A stretch of DNA of 64,000 nucleotides. Origin: Zantedeschia hybrid cultivar. Lineage: Eukaryota; Streptophyta; Magnoliopsida; Alismatales; Araceae. Each line of letters begins with the position of its first letter. Positions within the stretch are counted from its first letter, which is position 1. Position numbers and translations under genes: made by a program. This document shows, in pieces, positions 33,792-46,583 of the stretch. The DNA lies in contig JARZZO010000013.1 in assembly GCA_030544215.1 (NCBI GenBank), forward strand, positions 24,108,729 through 24,172,728, read 5' to 3'. A model generated the notes under the pieces. It was not told the DNA's origin. It ran no database searches and was given only the letters and a program-made list of their open reading frames with translations.

Positions 33792-34373
33792 CTGAAAGAA
33801 TAAGGACAAAAAAACTCACTTATATGCAAGTGAATGAATTGAACACAAGTATTTGTATTAATTCTGTTTTCACTTTTAATAATATAGAGCATAAGCTTAT
33901 GAATTTCTCTTGCAACAATAAAGCATTGACACCATAGAATGTATCTCTTGCATTGTCCTTTCACTGCATACGCAAATTGACAAATGGGTTATCTTAGTGC
34001 TGCCACCTGAGCATCCTAATTTGTAGCAAAGAACTATACAAAAACATCTTAATATTCGAGCTGTCCACAAATAGAAGTTGCTTTACTCTAGTTATTCACT
34101 CAGCTACTCCGACCTGAACAATTTTCTAATGCAATAAGAGCTAGGGGGGCACACTATACGTAAGGCCTATTTTCTCAAGAAAAGTGTGTCCCTTGGTAGC
34201 CTGCTGATTCTGCTATGGAAATGATTGTTGGATCAAAAAATAATATGAAAATAGGCAGAATGATTTTCAGCTAAAAACTTTAATAAGAAATAAAGAAAGA
34301 AAATGAAAGGGAAAAATGATCTTATCAACAATGTGGACTTACAAAATTCCACACCTATAGGTAAAATTTAATA

Positions 34374-34646
34374 GAATTTTTTACATATAAGCCGCTATAA
34401 TCTTTTGATACTAAAAATAAGCCCCTTAAATCTAACTATTTATAAATATGCCCCCCACAATCTACTATGAATTAGTGAAAGGTCCATAAAGCTTACAAAT
34501 AAGCCCCTGAAAGGTCAGGGCCAACCTGAACTCATGGGCTGCATTTGTAAGAAAGTCGCAATTGTGCGGGCTTATTTGTAAATTGTCAGATTAGGAGGAC
34601 TTATTTGTATATCAAAATATTATAGGAGCTTATGTGTAAAAAACTC
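34374..34646. mobile_element. Fold-back MITE with 9-bp TSD, copy A
   Basis: Flanked by AATTTAATA on both sides (34365-34373, 34647-34655). About 85 bp at each end form a diverged inverted repeat (TTTTTTACATATAAGCC against TTTTTTACACATAAGCTCC), with repeated AAATAAGCCCC motifs. A 9-bp TSD suggests a Mutator-like origin. The same element is at 43859-44132, so it predates the duplication. Confidence 0.75.
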
Positions 34647-35595
34647 AATTTAATATTTTTTGGGATATTCAAATCATGCATTACAGCTGCACAATGAAAT
34701 AAGATAATATTACAATGACTAATGGCAAAGCATGCTGTCACAACTCACAATCACCTCAAGGGATGCATCTAGAAAAGATCAGCAATTGTGTTTTGCAACT
34801 CTGTTACTTGGATGATATAGCATTCTGTTTCGAATGTGTCAAGCTGCCGTCCATTGGAAATTGGAGCCATTGATTCCTGTTTGATTTATTGCCCTCTTAA
34901 ATTTATAGAAATTCACTCAATGTTCCTCCTTTCATAGTGGTCTAAGCAAATATAGAAATAGGACAAGGAAGAGAGGCTTAACTTTGAAAGAAGAAACCGT
35001 TGAGAGAATAGACAAAAGAGTCACTTTCACAGCTACAGAGAGAATTCACACCAAAAGAGGGATACGGTAACTTCACACCATCATGATTTCCCAACACGCT
35101 ACATCTGTATGCACAATCCAAAACAGAAGTTTCTGATAGCATTGAAGACTGAACATGCACTGTCATGCAACAATGATAGAATGCAGAAAAGCAAAGTACA
35201 ACAGTCATCCTTATTGAAGTAGTTAATATCCGGATCAAGACAGACATGTAATGGACGGCAAGGATTGGAAAACCTGGACGTTGAACCCTGGCACTATATG
35301 TTGCATGCCTAGCATTATATGAACCTTCCATATATCCTCTGTCCATCTAGCATTATAGAACCAATCAGACTTTAAAAAAAAGGATAACATATGAGATTAG
35401 AAGATGAGTGAGGAGACATGAGGATTATAAAAACCTAGCACCAAAGACTCAATAGGGATGTTCATATATTTCCATGGAAAGTGCAAACCTGTTCACTCTA
35501 AGCTTCAAAAAACCTAGCACCAAAGACTCATGGTCATCTGCCCTACACCCAATAAACAGCAAAAACTAAATCCTGGTTCCTTAATCGCCTATCTA

Positions 35596-37066
35596 TGATA
35601 ATAATTTTTTTGTACACATCATGCTCTATATTATGGAAGACAATCTGGGAATCTGTCATTGAGATTAAAAAAATATACACCAAAAAACTGAAAACAAGTT
35701 TGGGATAAAAACAAGGATCGGAAGTGAACAGAATCCTCATATCTTTTCTCTACTCTCCTTCCATATTGTATAATTAAGGACCCACTAAAACATGGACAAC
35801 AGTTGCAGATTAGGGGGTCCAGAAAGAGAGGGTACGTCCAGACAGAGGGGTGTGACAGATTGAGTGGAGAGAAACGTTAAGGTGAGGAGAGGTAGATGCA
35901 TACCTGTTAGATGCCTGGAAATCGTAAAGGGTACACCAAGCTTTGCTAATTCGGCTGATTCTACTATTCATGAATGGAATATCTAAATTTTCTATGAATG
36001 GAAGAAGCCAAAAAAAAATAGCAACTCCCTATCCCTGTATTATTGTTGATGTCACCATTACTTCACTAGGCCTGAAGGCACCATCTAACATGCAGACTTT
36101 ATATCAAGAGATTTAATACTGATCAGCCCCTTCATAAACTATTTAAATATCTATGGAGTAAACACTACCTTCAAGAGCATATAATCCAAACTTGAAAACT
36201 AAATAAGAAAAGAATAAATAATCAAAATGCAAAGATACCCAACACTTTAGTGTGGCACAAGTTTCAGGTCAACCACCATCCTAATCACAATGCTGGAAAA
36301 ACGATTGCATAACTTTAACATAATTAGTGGCTCAAGATCACTAGTTGCATTATAACACATAATCCAAAACAGATTCTGTTAAGGACCAATTTACCTCAAA
36401 AGTTAATGGAAATGGAGCCACAATTATGATTTTTTATGACCTGGAAAGAAAGGATGCAGATGTTGGTTGGACATTGGCTGTCGAGTCTAATCTTCTAGTC
36501 AGGAAAAAGATATGGCTATGGTGTTGAAAGTCTAAACGAGGATTCAACATAGCCTTAGACATCAGAAAATGTCCTTTAACTGGGTCAAAATTGACAGAAC
36601 TTGTAGTAGATTGCATGCCAGTCATATTTATAAATCAAGAGTGAGATTGTACCGGTCTGTGGCTAGCTAGCTTCTCAAACTTGTTCAGACAAGCTCTTAA
36701 ACAAGCATGTACCAGCAATAAGCATGTCAGCATGTGGCTTATTAGTTCAAGAATGAGAATATAGCATTTTTTATTAGCAACAAAGGTCAAGAAGAGTAAT
36801 CCAAAACAGATAAGTAATCCAAGACAAAACTTTACGAATAGAACATGATGCGAACCAAACATCCCAGAATGCCAAAATTAAGAACCTCCACTGCAAGGAA
36901 TGTGCCTTTTATCTGGAGGACAAACATTCAACAAAAAGAAGAAAAGGGTTTTTTAGATTGAGAAATACTTGCTGCAATGTCTTGGTGCATTAGAATCCAC
37001 ATGGATTGCAATGCGCAGGGGCAACCATCCGATCGAGCATATCGAAAAGCAGCCCAACGATCTTAC
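35596..37066. other. Spacer between duplicated copies, no recognised gene
   Basis: AT-rich, with short ORFs only. Nothing resembling the missing ORF2 of the DUF4283 relic to its right was found on the minus strand. Confidence 0.4.
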
Positions 37067-38245
37067 TCAGTGGTCTAATTTGAACCTTTTGCTTCTTCTT
37101 CTGGCTACCGACCAGACAGATTTGCCGGTTGAAGCTTGGATTAGCATCTGCTCCTGGATAATATTCTCGGCCAGCTCATGAGCTTCTAAGGCCTGCAGAT
37201 CTTCTAACACCAAAAATGAGTTCTTGCATAGAAGTCCATCGGTAGGAGGCTCCTGCAGATTAAAGTTATCAGCATCAGGAGGGTAAGGCATGCAGTCCTT
37301 GGAATCTGATGCTCCACGCACCTCCTCTCTGCCCGCCCCACAGGGAGCATTGGGCTCCGCCCGAGCATCCAAATTTGTATGCGCCTCTGCTGAGGAGACT
37401 GGAATAGCATAAGGACCTTCTAAGATCACTGTGCATGTGGGAGAGGAAGTTTCATTCACCGTCGGCATGCTGGAGTTAGGGTTAATCACATCAGGGGTTG
37501 GGGCACCACTTTATTCCCTGCCGAATCACGACCAGGATTTACACCTTCATGTGCTTCCAGTTCCGAGTTTTCCTGAGACTCAGATTGAGGGTTTAAGACT
37601 TGTGCAGTCGTCGCTCCAAAGTCTAGCACAGCCGGATCATTCAGTGTTTCCGTCGTCCCCACTTTGGGAACCCAGCGTTGCTGGGGCTTTGGTGGAGCCG
37701 AGGGAGGAGCCTTATCTGGTTGAGCACCTCTGCGACACGCTGAAGAGACGTGCCCAAGCTTGCAGCAGGAGATGATCCCTCTGAATCTACCCAATTTTTG
37801 CAACTCCTGCCATCTTCCAGATTCTCCCATACCAAGCCAAACCATCTGCTTGGTGAGAGGTTTGCCAGCATCAACTTCCACACAAATTCTTGCACCCACG
37901 ACAGTGCCGATCTCATAAGTGAGAGACCCTATCTTCAGTAAACGCCCAAACCACCGATGCCAAGGAAGATAAAAAACCCATATTGTAAAAGCAAGGAGGG
38001 AGCTGCGGAAGGTCATACCAGAGGGGACAATAGAAGATGCTAGCCCCAGTCGGAACCATGCCGACCAACAGAAGATCTTGACGAGCTGCCCCTTCATCAC
38101 CCAATGATCTTGTGTCCAGACTGAAAGGAAATCCTCCGAGCTGCGAAACCTGAGTAGGAGATGTCGTCGATCATACCTTGAGATAGTGATTGCATCCTTC
38201 ACCCCCCAAGTTTCATGCAGGATCTTCCGAATGGCCTCATAGCAC
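37067..38245 (-). pseudogene. DUF4283 / zinc-knuckle protein relic (LINE ORF1-like)
   Basis: Two minus-strand frames overlap by four bases (38202-37486 and 37489-37067), implying a frameshift; the first can be extended to about 38245, where TAG precedes CYEAIRKILHETWGVKD. The DUF4283 pattern is seen in RYDRRHLLLRFRSSEDF, then LKIGSLTYEIGTVVGARICV-EVD. A knuckle-like CCKLGHVSSAC follows, in which the first Cys of the usual CxxC is missing. The second frame ends with KNSFLVLEDLQ and a basic tail. Such proteins are ORF1 of plant LINEs or free-standing relatives. No reverse transcriptase is nearby, so this is a fragment. Confidence 0.65.
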
Positions 38246-39048
38246 TACATTTTGAGCCGCCACAAGTGCCTTAATTAAGTTACGAACAGAGGGAAAAGAG
38301 TAGAGAATCACCTCACCTCATAATTGCGTAGATAATGGACAAAAACTCCACAATAGACCAATCTGAAGATGTGGAGAAGTGTTAAGGTTTCAGAAGATTG
38401 TTCCATTTTTGAATCGGGAGTGGAGGGGGAGTCTCGATCTCTCAATTCCTCATCTCAAGATTTCAAATAGTTAATCGTAGAAACTCTCAATCGAGACGTT
38501 GAGTGGGTGGCTCCCTTGCTGTATATAATATAGGGAGCCATTGAGTCTTTAACTTGCCTGCCAAAATTTCTGTGAGTTCCGCTTTCCTGAGCCGGTGATA
38601 CACTGACTTCAAAAGTGCATTCTCAGTCTGTGAAGGTTTTAAAGAGTAAGAGTTAGTTAGAATGGAAGAAAATAGGGAAGTTGGCTATGAGAAGTTTTGA
38701 TCCTCGATCAGGAAAGTTTTTTCAAATTATGAAATTTTGGTTAAGAAAGTTGCAAATTGAGAACCCAAGTAAAGAAATGGGTTCTCAAACCATCTTACGT
38801 TTTTTTGCTGGAACAATTCTGCTTGGGATTTGGCCTTTTTCAAATATGCCTTTGTTCCCTTCTTTCTTGGAACATGCCAGGCCTAGGCAAGTTTGTAACC
38901 TCTTCTCCGACGAGGATGGGGGATATGATCATTGTTTGGGCTCCTAGTCGCATTGGGCGTGTGACCGGCGAATCCACTTCCATCTCACAGGTTATAGAGG
39001 TGGACGAAGTTCCACAATAGGAGATATGGTTGGCTCTAGAGGGAAAGA

Positions 39049-39079
<31 letters not shown>

Positions 39080-39292
39080 TGGTGTTGTCCCAAATATAGT
39101 GAGGAATCTCAACCAAGAAAGCTCATACGTCAACAGCTAAATGCCTTTGGAAATGAGGAGTCCCTTCTACTCCTGGGAAAGAATAAAACGGACTACTGGG
39201 CATCAGTCCAAATGAATTTGTGGTCAACTTCAGTACAAGCAGAATATTGCAATATTCTCTATTTTGAGAATCGAATTTCGGGACAGCCGCCA
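38246..39292. other. Spacer, no recognised gene; long G run
   Basis: Only short overlapping ORFs. A run of about 28 G lies at 39052-39080. Homopolymer length at such sites is unreliable in sequence data. Confidence 0.4.
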
Positions 39293-39773
39293 AAGAAAAC
39301 AATATGCCGCAATATGTTTCTCTCAATGTCAATGTCCGCCAAAAAAGTAGTCTCCAACAGTTAACATTAAGACCACAGTTGGCAAACTCTTTTTCTAAAG
39401 CACCATGGACTCCATCAATTAAAACGTTAGGTCTTGTTTGGCGAATGGATAAGTGGAGGCAGATAAGTTTATCCAAGCCTGGGCACCAAACAAACTTTTT
39501 GACAACATTAACATTTGGGGCATGGAACATTTGATTTCTGTTGAGGTCTTTCCTCAAATAGAAGAAAAGTTCAGACATTCTGCCCAATGTTAAAATTTCT
39601 CCTTACTCTGAACACTTTTTTAAAAAACAGAAAATTGATAGAAAACCTAATAACATGCGGCATGGCAAACTGTGTTCCTCACATTCATCAGATTGCCAAA
39701 GGATAATAATAGATGAGATAGAATACTTAAAATAGGAGATACAAAAATATAGCTCAGTATCTATCAACATATT

Positions 39774-40087
39774 TATTGAAGTTCTTGGGTCATCCAACTC
39801 AAAACCTTAAGACATTCAGTGGAGTAGGCACCATATATGTAAGTATTGTTTTTTTGTCCTTTTCCTATGTGGGACTATTCTAATACACCCCCTCACGTGT
39901 AGGCCAATTTTATGTTCTGTCACGTGAACCACAAATACATGGTGCCTGGCCTGGTTCATAACCTATGATACCATATTGAATTTATTGGGCCATCCAACTC
40001 AAAACTTTAAGCCATTGAGTGGAGTAAGCACCATATATTTAAATATTGTTTGTTTTGTCCCTTTTCCAAGCTGAGACTATTCTAACA
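39774..40087 (-). mobile_element. TRIM, copy B
   Basis: Same element and position as 4472-4784, with a few substitutions. Terminal repeats start TGTTAGAATAGTC and TGTATTAGAATAG-like sequence, with the internal TGGTATCATAGG and a purine tract. Confidence 0.65.
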
Positions 40088-42813
40088 ATAGTAAATGCTT
40101 CAAAGACACTATACTACCTATAATATAAGTACTTACATTTTAGCTGGAACTATAGTCTAAAGAACACTCTAAAGAGCCAAGATGTACAGGATACTCTAGA
40201 AAGGCTTCAGCTTCTAAACTGGTTAACGAATATAATGGAGGGTGAGATAAGGAATATAATAAGGGGTCATTTGGATCCATAACATGCTACAAAACATCAT
40301 AAAATATCATAAAACAGCATTCTTTTCATGTTTGGAGTGCCATGAATTATGTTTGGGGTGTTAGTGAATTTGCTCGGTTGCAAGATAGGTTGAGCCATAC
40401 GACATTCTTTTCATGTGATTTTGGGTTTCAATCTAAAACTACTGAAAACCAAAACAGGGGTTCTAATAACCACTAAATGGAATAGGTACCTGCTTGCAGC
40501 AACAAAGATCAGAAACATGGCAGATCGCATTTTCCCACAATGTGTTGCAGCAGTTCTTAAGTGAGCTTTAGATTCTATTTCTAACACACTTTTCCACTTT
40601 GTCACCCACACCAATCTCCACAACCTACTATTCCCTGAGGGATATGGACCCACGTTTTAGCAACGAATGTTACTCGTCAAGCCCACTATTTCTTTCTAAC
40701 CCAAGGTGCTTCTCAAGCATAGACCCATATCCCATCTTCTGCCCCTCCAGCTTCAGTGCCTATTTTTCAATCAGGTTATCCATATATCACGCTCTCCCAC
40801 TGAATATACCACTATACAAGATTTTAGCCAAAACAATATGAAGGAAGACACAAAAGGCTTCATCTTGACAAGGGACACTGTAGATTTCAGATCATGATGC
40901 ATTTTTGCATCTTGCTATCGATGCCAATTTTCTAAAGTGACATCCCAATTTAAAATATAACTTAGATTTTAGAAATTCTCTGCTCACTTCAGCTCGCATA
41001 ATTAATTTAAAAAAGGGTTCAAGCCCACCATTTTGACTTTAGACCAAGTTGTTACCCAAGCAAAGACCCTATCTCCCTTTTTTCCACTCTTTCCCTCCCT
41101 CCCCGAATGAAGGGGTCATTTGGTGTGCTGTAAAATGGTATAAAAGATCATAAAATGCAGCAAAACAGTGTTTCTTTATGGTTGGGGTGTCTTAAATTGT
41201 TTTATCATATTTTTCCTAGCATTTGGAGTGCGTAAATTGGTGTGTTTCAAAATTGGTTGACCTACGTGGCATTTTTTTTATCCGGTTTCAGTTTTTAGTC
41301 TAAGACTATAAAAGACTAGGAAAATGATACAGTAATACTGTTTCCTAACACCACTTTTTGACATGCCTAGTTAGCAATTATCCATTGAAGGAAAATGTTA
41401 TTGCCCCATACCATTGACAATCCTACCTTCCAATGTATGATCACCAACTAAGCGTGTCGAAAAGTGAGGTTAAGAAACGGTGTTACTATACTGTTTTTCA
41501 AAAAACTAAGACCGAGATTTCAAAATCAGCGATTTCAAAATCAGGGATTTTGCTTTCTCTGGATTTGCTCGTGATTTCAAAACTAATATTTTACAGTGTT
41601 TCACGACAAACCAAACAAACCCCAAGTTTACGAACCAAAGTAGAGACACCATTACTGGAGAGAGGACCTCAATATCAAACATGTGATGATAACGAAAAAC
41701 CATTACTACTTTTGCACCAGTGTAAGCAATCAATGCTCCAGTATTCTGTGCAAAAAAGATGAGAAACTTTAGGGGGAGAAAAGAGAAACGCATGCGCCGC
41801 TTTCTACGGAAGCGCAGGATACCCTCCCCCAGGGCAACCCCAAAAGAGGGTTATGGGTGCAACTCTAGCAGCAGGCAATACACATGCAGCATCATAGAGA
41901 GCAATAATTTGGGGGGGGGGGGGGGGGGGGGGGGGGGGTGTTGAATGCAATGCAGACCGCAGAAGATACATTTAAAGAAGAGGAGATGCAATGGTGTGCG
42001 TTCTAGAGAGGACGAGGCAATGGAACTACCTGCTGCAGCTCTCGAGAAGAGGATTTGGTGCTGGATTCGTGCCTGCACCCGCCAAAAAGCTTGCCAAAGA
42101 TGGCAGCGGGGAGAAGAAGAACTGAGGGAGTGAAAACAACAAGTGTAGCAGAGGAGAAGGTAAGCAGCATAGAGGTAAGAAGGGAAAAAAAACGTAGGGA
42201 ACACAGGTCCCATACTACCCTGACCAATATAACATGAAGTATATAATTTTAAATATAATTTATAAAGCATTCATTAGCCATTCGTCTCCTGTCAGAATAT
42301 TGCGCATCACTTACTGGGTTCCTGCTTTTTCTAACATTACTTTCTTCCCCATCTCTATTATCCCCGTACTCAATCTTCTCAAATCTCCAGTAAAATCATA
42401 AAGAAAAAATGCAACCAGAGTAAAAAAAACTTAATGAATTGGACAACCTTAGCTTGCAAATGACAGTTCCTAACGTAAGCAAGGTGCAGTTTATGTGGCA
42501 ACCACCTTTCAGCCTCGTGCATGCCAACTGGAAATGCCCAAGATGCTCATTTACTCCCCAAGAGGTCAACAAAGTTCTGTGCCAAAATGATACCCATAAG
42601 TATACATTAAACTATCTGAGTAAACAACAGTTGATGCATAAGAAATTATACTACATTGGCAACAAAGGCACTTGAGTTTTCCTTTTACAGAAACTCAGGA
42701 GCAGAGTCAATTTTCTGTAGAAATCCATTGTTACAGGAAAAAAAAGCATGAATAATCCTTCTATGAATGATAGAGGAAATATGCTTTTAGATACTCCAAG
42801 TAAATAAACTCAC

Positions 42814-42904
42814 CAGCTAGAGGATTTGATCAGGTCAAGAGCTTGCCGTGTTCATCAACACAAGCCTCAAACAATTGAGTCCTGGAATCTCTCCAGCCTT
42901 TATC
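42814..42904 (-). pseudogene. Exon-like island, copy B, with in-frame stop
   Basis: Counterpart of 33379-33469 with the same length and splice-like borders (CTTCTTAG and GCTG|GTGAG). It reads DKGWRDSRTQLFEACVDEHG, then KLLT, TGA, SNPLA. One-sided decay suggests copy B is the non-functional duplicate if the gene is real. Confidence 0.4.
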
Positions 42905-43858
42905 CTAAGAAGCAAGTACACATCAGAGCATAAGGTTGAGAAAGCAAGCAAAAAAGCATAGGAAAACAACTAGAATGTGAGGACAGCAAGTTGCTCAATG
43001 ATTACAGATTGACTTGACACTTTATTTACATGCCAAATAGCCAAATCTAGGTCTTGTAAGTAATAGAAATCAAATCATGCAAAAATGGGATATTAATGTG
43101 TATAAATATTCAAAGAATTGAGAACTATTACATCACTTTGCTGGCATTTAATGCACCGTAACAACTTGCTAGTAGTTGTAGATGCGCTAGCAAGTGCCAT
43201 GGTGGCAGCAAAGTTGAAAGAATAAGGACAAAAAAACTCACATATATGTAAGTGAATGAATTGAACACAAGCATTCGTATTAATTCTGTTTTCACTTTTA
43301 TTAATATAGAGCATAAGCTTCTGAATTTCTCTTGCAACAATAAAGCATTGACACCATAGAATGTATCTCTTGCATTGTCCTTTCACTGCGTATGCAAATT
43401 GACAAATGGGATATATTAGTGCTGCCACCTGAGCATCCTAATTTGTAGCAAAGAACTATACAGAAACATCTTAATATTCGAGCTGTCCACAAATAGAAGT
43501 TGCTTTACTCTAGTTGTTCACTCAGCTACTCCGACCTGAACAATTTTCTAATGCAACAAGAGCTTGGGGGCACACTATACGTAAGGCCTATTTTCTCAAG
43601 AAAAGGGTGTCCCTTGGTAGCCTGCTTATTCTGCTATGGAAATGATTGTTGGATCAAAAAATAATATGAAAAATGGCCTCCTCACTTCTAAGGGTGATAG
43701 GCAATGTTTTTTGGTACAGGCTAGGTTATATTGCAAATAGGCAGAATGATTTTCAGCTAAAAACTTTAATAAGAACTAAAGAAAGAAAATGAAGGGAAAA
43801 ATGATCTTATCAACAATGTGGTCTTACAAAATTCCACACCTATAGGTAAAATTTAATA

Positions 43859-44132
43859 GGATTTTTTACATATAAGCCCCTATAATCTCTTGATATTACA
43901 AATAAGCCCCTTTAATCTAACTATTTATAAATAAGCCCCCCACAATCTACCATGAATTAGTGAAAGGTCCATAAAGCTTACAAATAAGCCCCTAAAAGGT
44001 CGGGGCCAACCCGAACTCATGGGCTGTACTTGTAAGAAAGTTGTGATTGTGAGGGCTTATTTGTAAATTGTCAGATTAAGATGACTTATTTGCAATATCA
44101 AGAGATTACAGGAGCTTATGTGTAAAAAACCC
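43859..44132. mobile_element. Fold-back MITE with 9-bp TSD, copy B
   Basis: Ends GGATTTTTTACATATAAGC and GGGTTTTTTACACATAAGC (read inward), flanked by AATTTAATA at 43850-43858 and 44133-44141. Almost the whole element folds back on itself. Confidence 0.8.
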
Positions 44133-44788
44133 AATTTAATAATTTTTGGGATATTCAAATCCATTTGAGTGCATTACAGCTGCACAGTGAAATAAGAGAA
44201 TATTACAATGACTAATGGCAAAGCATGCTGTCACAACTTACAATCACCTCAAGCGATGCATCTAGAAAAGATCAGCAATTGTGTTTTGCAACTCTATTAG
44301 TTGGATGGTATAGCATTCTGTTTGGATTGGAAATTGGAGCCATTGATTCCTGTTTGATTTATTTCCCTCTTAAATTTATAGAATTCACTCAATGCTCCTC
44401 CTTTCATAATGGTCTAAGCAAATATAGAAATAGGACAAGGAAGAGAGGCGTAACTTTGAAAGAAGAAACCTTCAAGAGAATAGACAAAAGAGTCACTTTC
44501 ACAGCTACAGAGAGGATTCACACCAAAGGTAGGATACGGTAACTTCACACCATCATGATTATCCCAACACGCTACATCTGTATGCACAATCCAAAACAGA
44601 AGTTTCTGATAGCATTGAAGACTGAACATGCACTGTCATGCAACAATGATAGAATGCACAAAAGCAAAGTACAACAGTCATCCTTATTGAAGTAGTAAAT
44701 ATCCAGACCACGACAGACAGCATGTAATGGACGGCAAGGATTGGAAAACCTGGACGTTGAACCCTGGCACTATATGTTGCATGCCTAG

Positions 44789-46583
44789 TGATGCGTATTT
44801 AAATGCCGTCGTTAAAACACAAATATCATCAATCTTAAATTCCGAATCCCAATAAAGATAACAACGTAGTGCTTGGTTGAGACCGGGTCGATCCACAAGG
44901 AAATAGAATTCTTATTTTGAAAACTTTGAGATTTTTAGCAAAATTTGTTCATAAGTGTGATTTTAAAAGCAAATCTAGAAAAGATAATTACCAAAATTTA
45001 CTAACATGTTTAAAACACCTAATTCTTGTTAAGAAATTACTATTTAAGACACTATTAATCAGATTAAACAAAATGTATGCACCTAACTAAATAATCCAAG
45101 TTTAGAAAAGAAATAGGAATATCCACAGGGAAAGAAAAACAACAACTTGATCACTGTTAATGGAGTAACAACTATTACAATGGTTCTAAAAAAAATTAAC
45201 AACAAATATGTTAACTAATTGCTTAACACTCAAGTAAAGTAATTAAATTGAATAACAAGGAACTGGGGGCTTCTGTGGGCATGATGGACTGCTAAGAGTG
45301 GTGCTGGGATGCTCGGCGCAGTGGACCGCGGCTCGGGCACTGCAGGCGAGGGCGCAGCAGCACGGCAGCCGAGGCTCGGGCGCTGCAGGCGAGGGTCTGA
45401 CGGGGCGGCGGCGCGAGGCAGGCGGCCTGGCACGGGCGACGATGCCCCAGCCGCGCGAGAGACGCAGTGTTGCCGCGTGGCGGAAGCGGGCCCGGCAGGT
45501 GACGGCTACGGGCGGGAAACGCCCGCCCAACGGCCACGGGCGACGAGAACGGCCCCTGCGAAACGCGCAGAGGCGACGCGTGTTGCCAGTGGGCCCTTCG
45601 ATGGCGGCTGGCTCGTGCGTGGGCTTCCGCGTGTCTCCGGTGCAGATGAGGAGGGCGGCGGCGAATTGCTGGCTGCTGCCGCGTGGCAAGGCGGGCCCCG
45701 AGGCTGGTGAGCTGCAGAGAAAGAGAGGCAGATGCACAGGGAGAAAAAGAAGAGAGAGATAGAGAGGGAGAAGAAAAGGTAGGGAGAGAGAGAGAGTACG
45801 CGGGTGATAGAAAGAGAGCGTGGAGAGAGACAGGGAGGGAGCAAGGGAGAGAGAAAAGTAGGGATAGAGAGATAGATCTGAGAGAGAGAGAGAAATAACA
45901 GGGAAAGAAGAGGGAGAGGGATGCGTAGAGGGAGAGAGAGCAGTGGGAGTGAGAGAGAAAAAACTGTGGGAGAGAGAGGGATTAAAAATTTCTGAAAATT
46001 TTTTCGGCCCTTCACCTTGACCTCCTCCCTTAGTTTTATAGAAAAGAGGGGGGGGTTTTGAATTTCAAAAAAAGATTTTAAAATCCTTTCATTAAGTTCC
46101 CCTTGATTTAGGGGACTCTCTTTAAAACATTTAATTGGTATTTTTGAATTTCGAATTTCTGAAATGGATCCTCCTTTCTTTGAATTTCAGAATTCCCTCC
46201 TTCTTTCTCTCTTAGTTGGCATGTGGGCCCCAGTTGAAGCTAAAATACGAAAATAAAATGATGTTTTTGCCAGGATTCGAACTCTGGTCATTTCCTTGAA
46301 GTTCAGGTGGTCCAACCACTATGCCATCTGCTTGTTTATGTCCTGTTTCACATAAAATAACAGTTAAGTTCTCATAGCCATAAATCATTCAACTGCGTAT
46401 TAAATAATTGCTGAGGAAATGAAGTTGCTACCCTTATTCCATCCATGGAGTGATGAAATTTTAAAATTAAGATTCTGAATGCGCAAATGGTTTATCTTAT
46501 CATTCCATGTGATTTTGTCCGTTAAATTGATAGCAAATTATGTAAATTTGATCTGTTATTTATGTAAAATCATGGACTTATCA
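44789..46583 (-). mobile_element. Solo LTR, 1795 bp, probably Athila/Tat-like
   Basis: Starts TG and ends CA on both strands (TGATGCGTATTT ... GGACTTATCA), with a perfect 5-bp TSD CCTAG (44784-44788, 46584-46588). Copy A has the unoccupied site, so borders are exact. No gag, pol, PBS or second LTR is present. Read on the minus strand its end, with GTGGATCGACCCGGTCTC and a terminal CGCATCA, resembles Athila/Tat LTR ends; that assignment is by motif memory only. It contains a CpG-rich block (45280-45710) and a GA/CT tract (45715-45980). Confidence 0.75.
46268..46334 (-). other. tRNA-like sequence with A and B boxes inside the solo LTR
   Basis: The minus strand has TGGCATAGTGGTTGG (46326-46312), matching the Pol III A box, and AGTTCGAATCC (46283-46273), matching the B box, about 30 nt apart. 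The T arm CCAGA-GTTCGAAT-CCTGG pairs at four of five positions. The flanking 7-mers do not form an acceptor stem, so this is not a functional tRNA. Confidence 0.5.

Larger units (their letters stand above)
33026..35595. repeat. Host tandem duplication, copy A, right part
   Basis: Collinear with copy B 42469-46874 after removal of the solo LTR there. Similarity stops sharply after CGCCTATCTATG (35595 here, 46874 there). Contains a MITE (34374-34646) and minus-strand exon-like islands at 33379-33469 and 33744-33791. The stretch around 35270-35345 is also open on the minus strand (EGSYNARHATYSARVQRP before a CCAG|GTTTTC donor-like site). Confidence 0.85.

Noticed and set aside
39052..39080. G-quadruplex-forming poly-G runs (also 41911-41938) as functional sites
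   Set aside because: Simple homopolymers of uncertain true length; no conservation at the first site, and the copy A counterpart of the second has only a short run.
45243..45762. ORFs of 130 to 170 aa on both strands in the solo LTR
   Set aside because: CpG-rich, low-complexity sequence open in several frames; no motif.
46268..46334. Genuine tRNA gene
   Set aside because: Only D-arm/T-arm boxes fit; the acceptor arms do not pair and the T stem has a mismatch.
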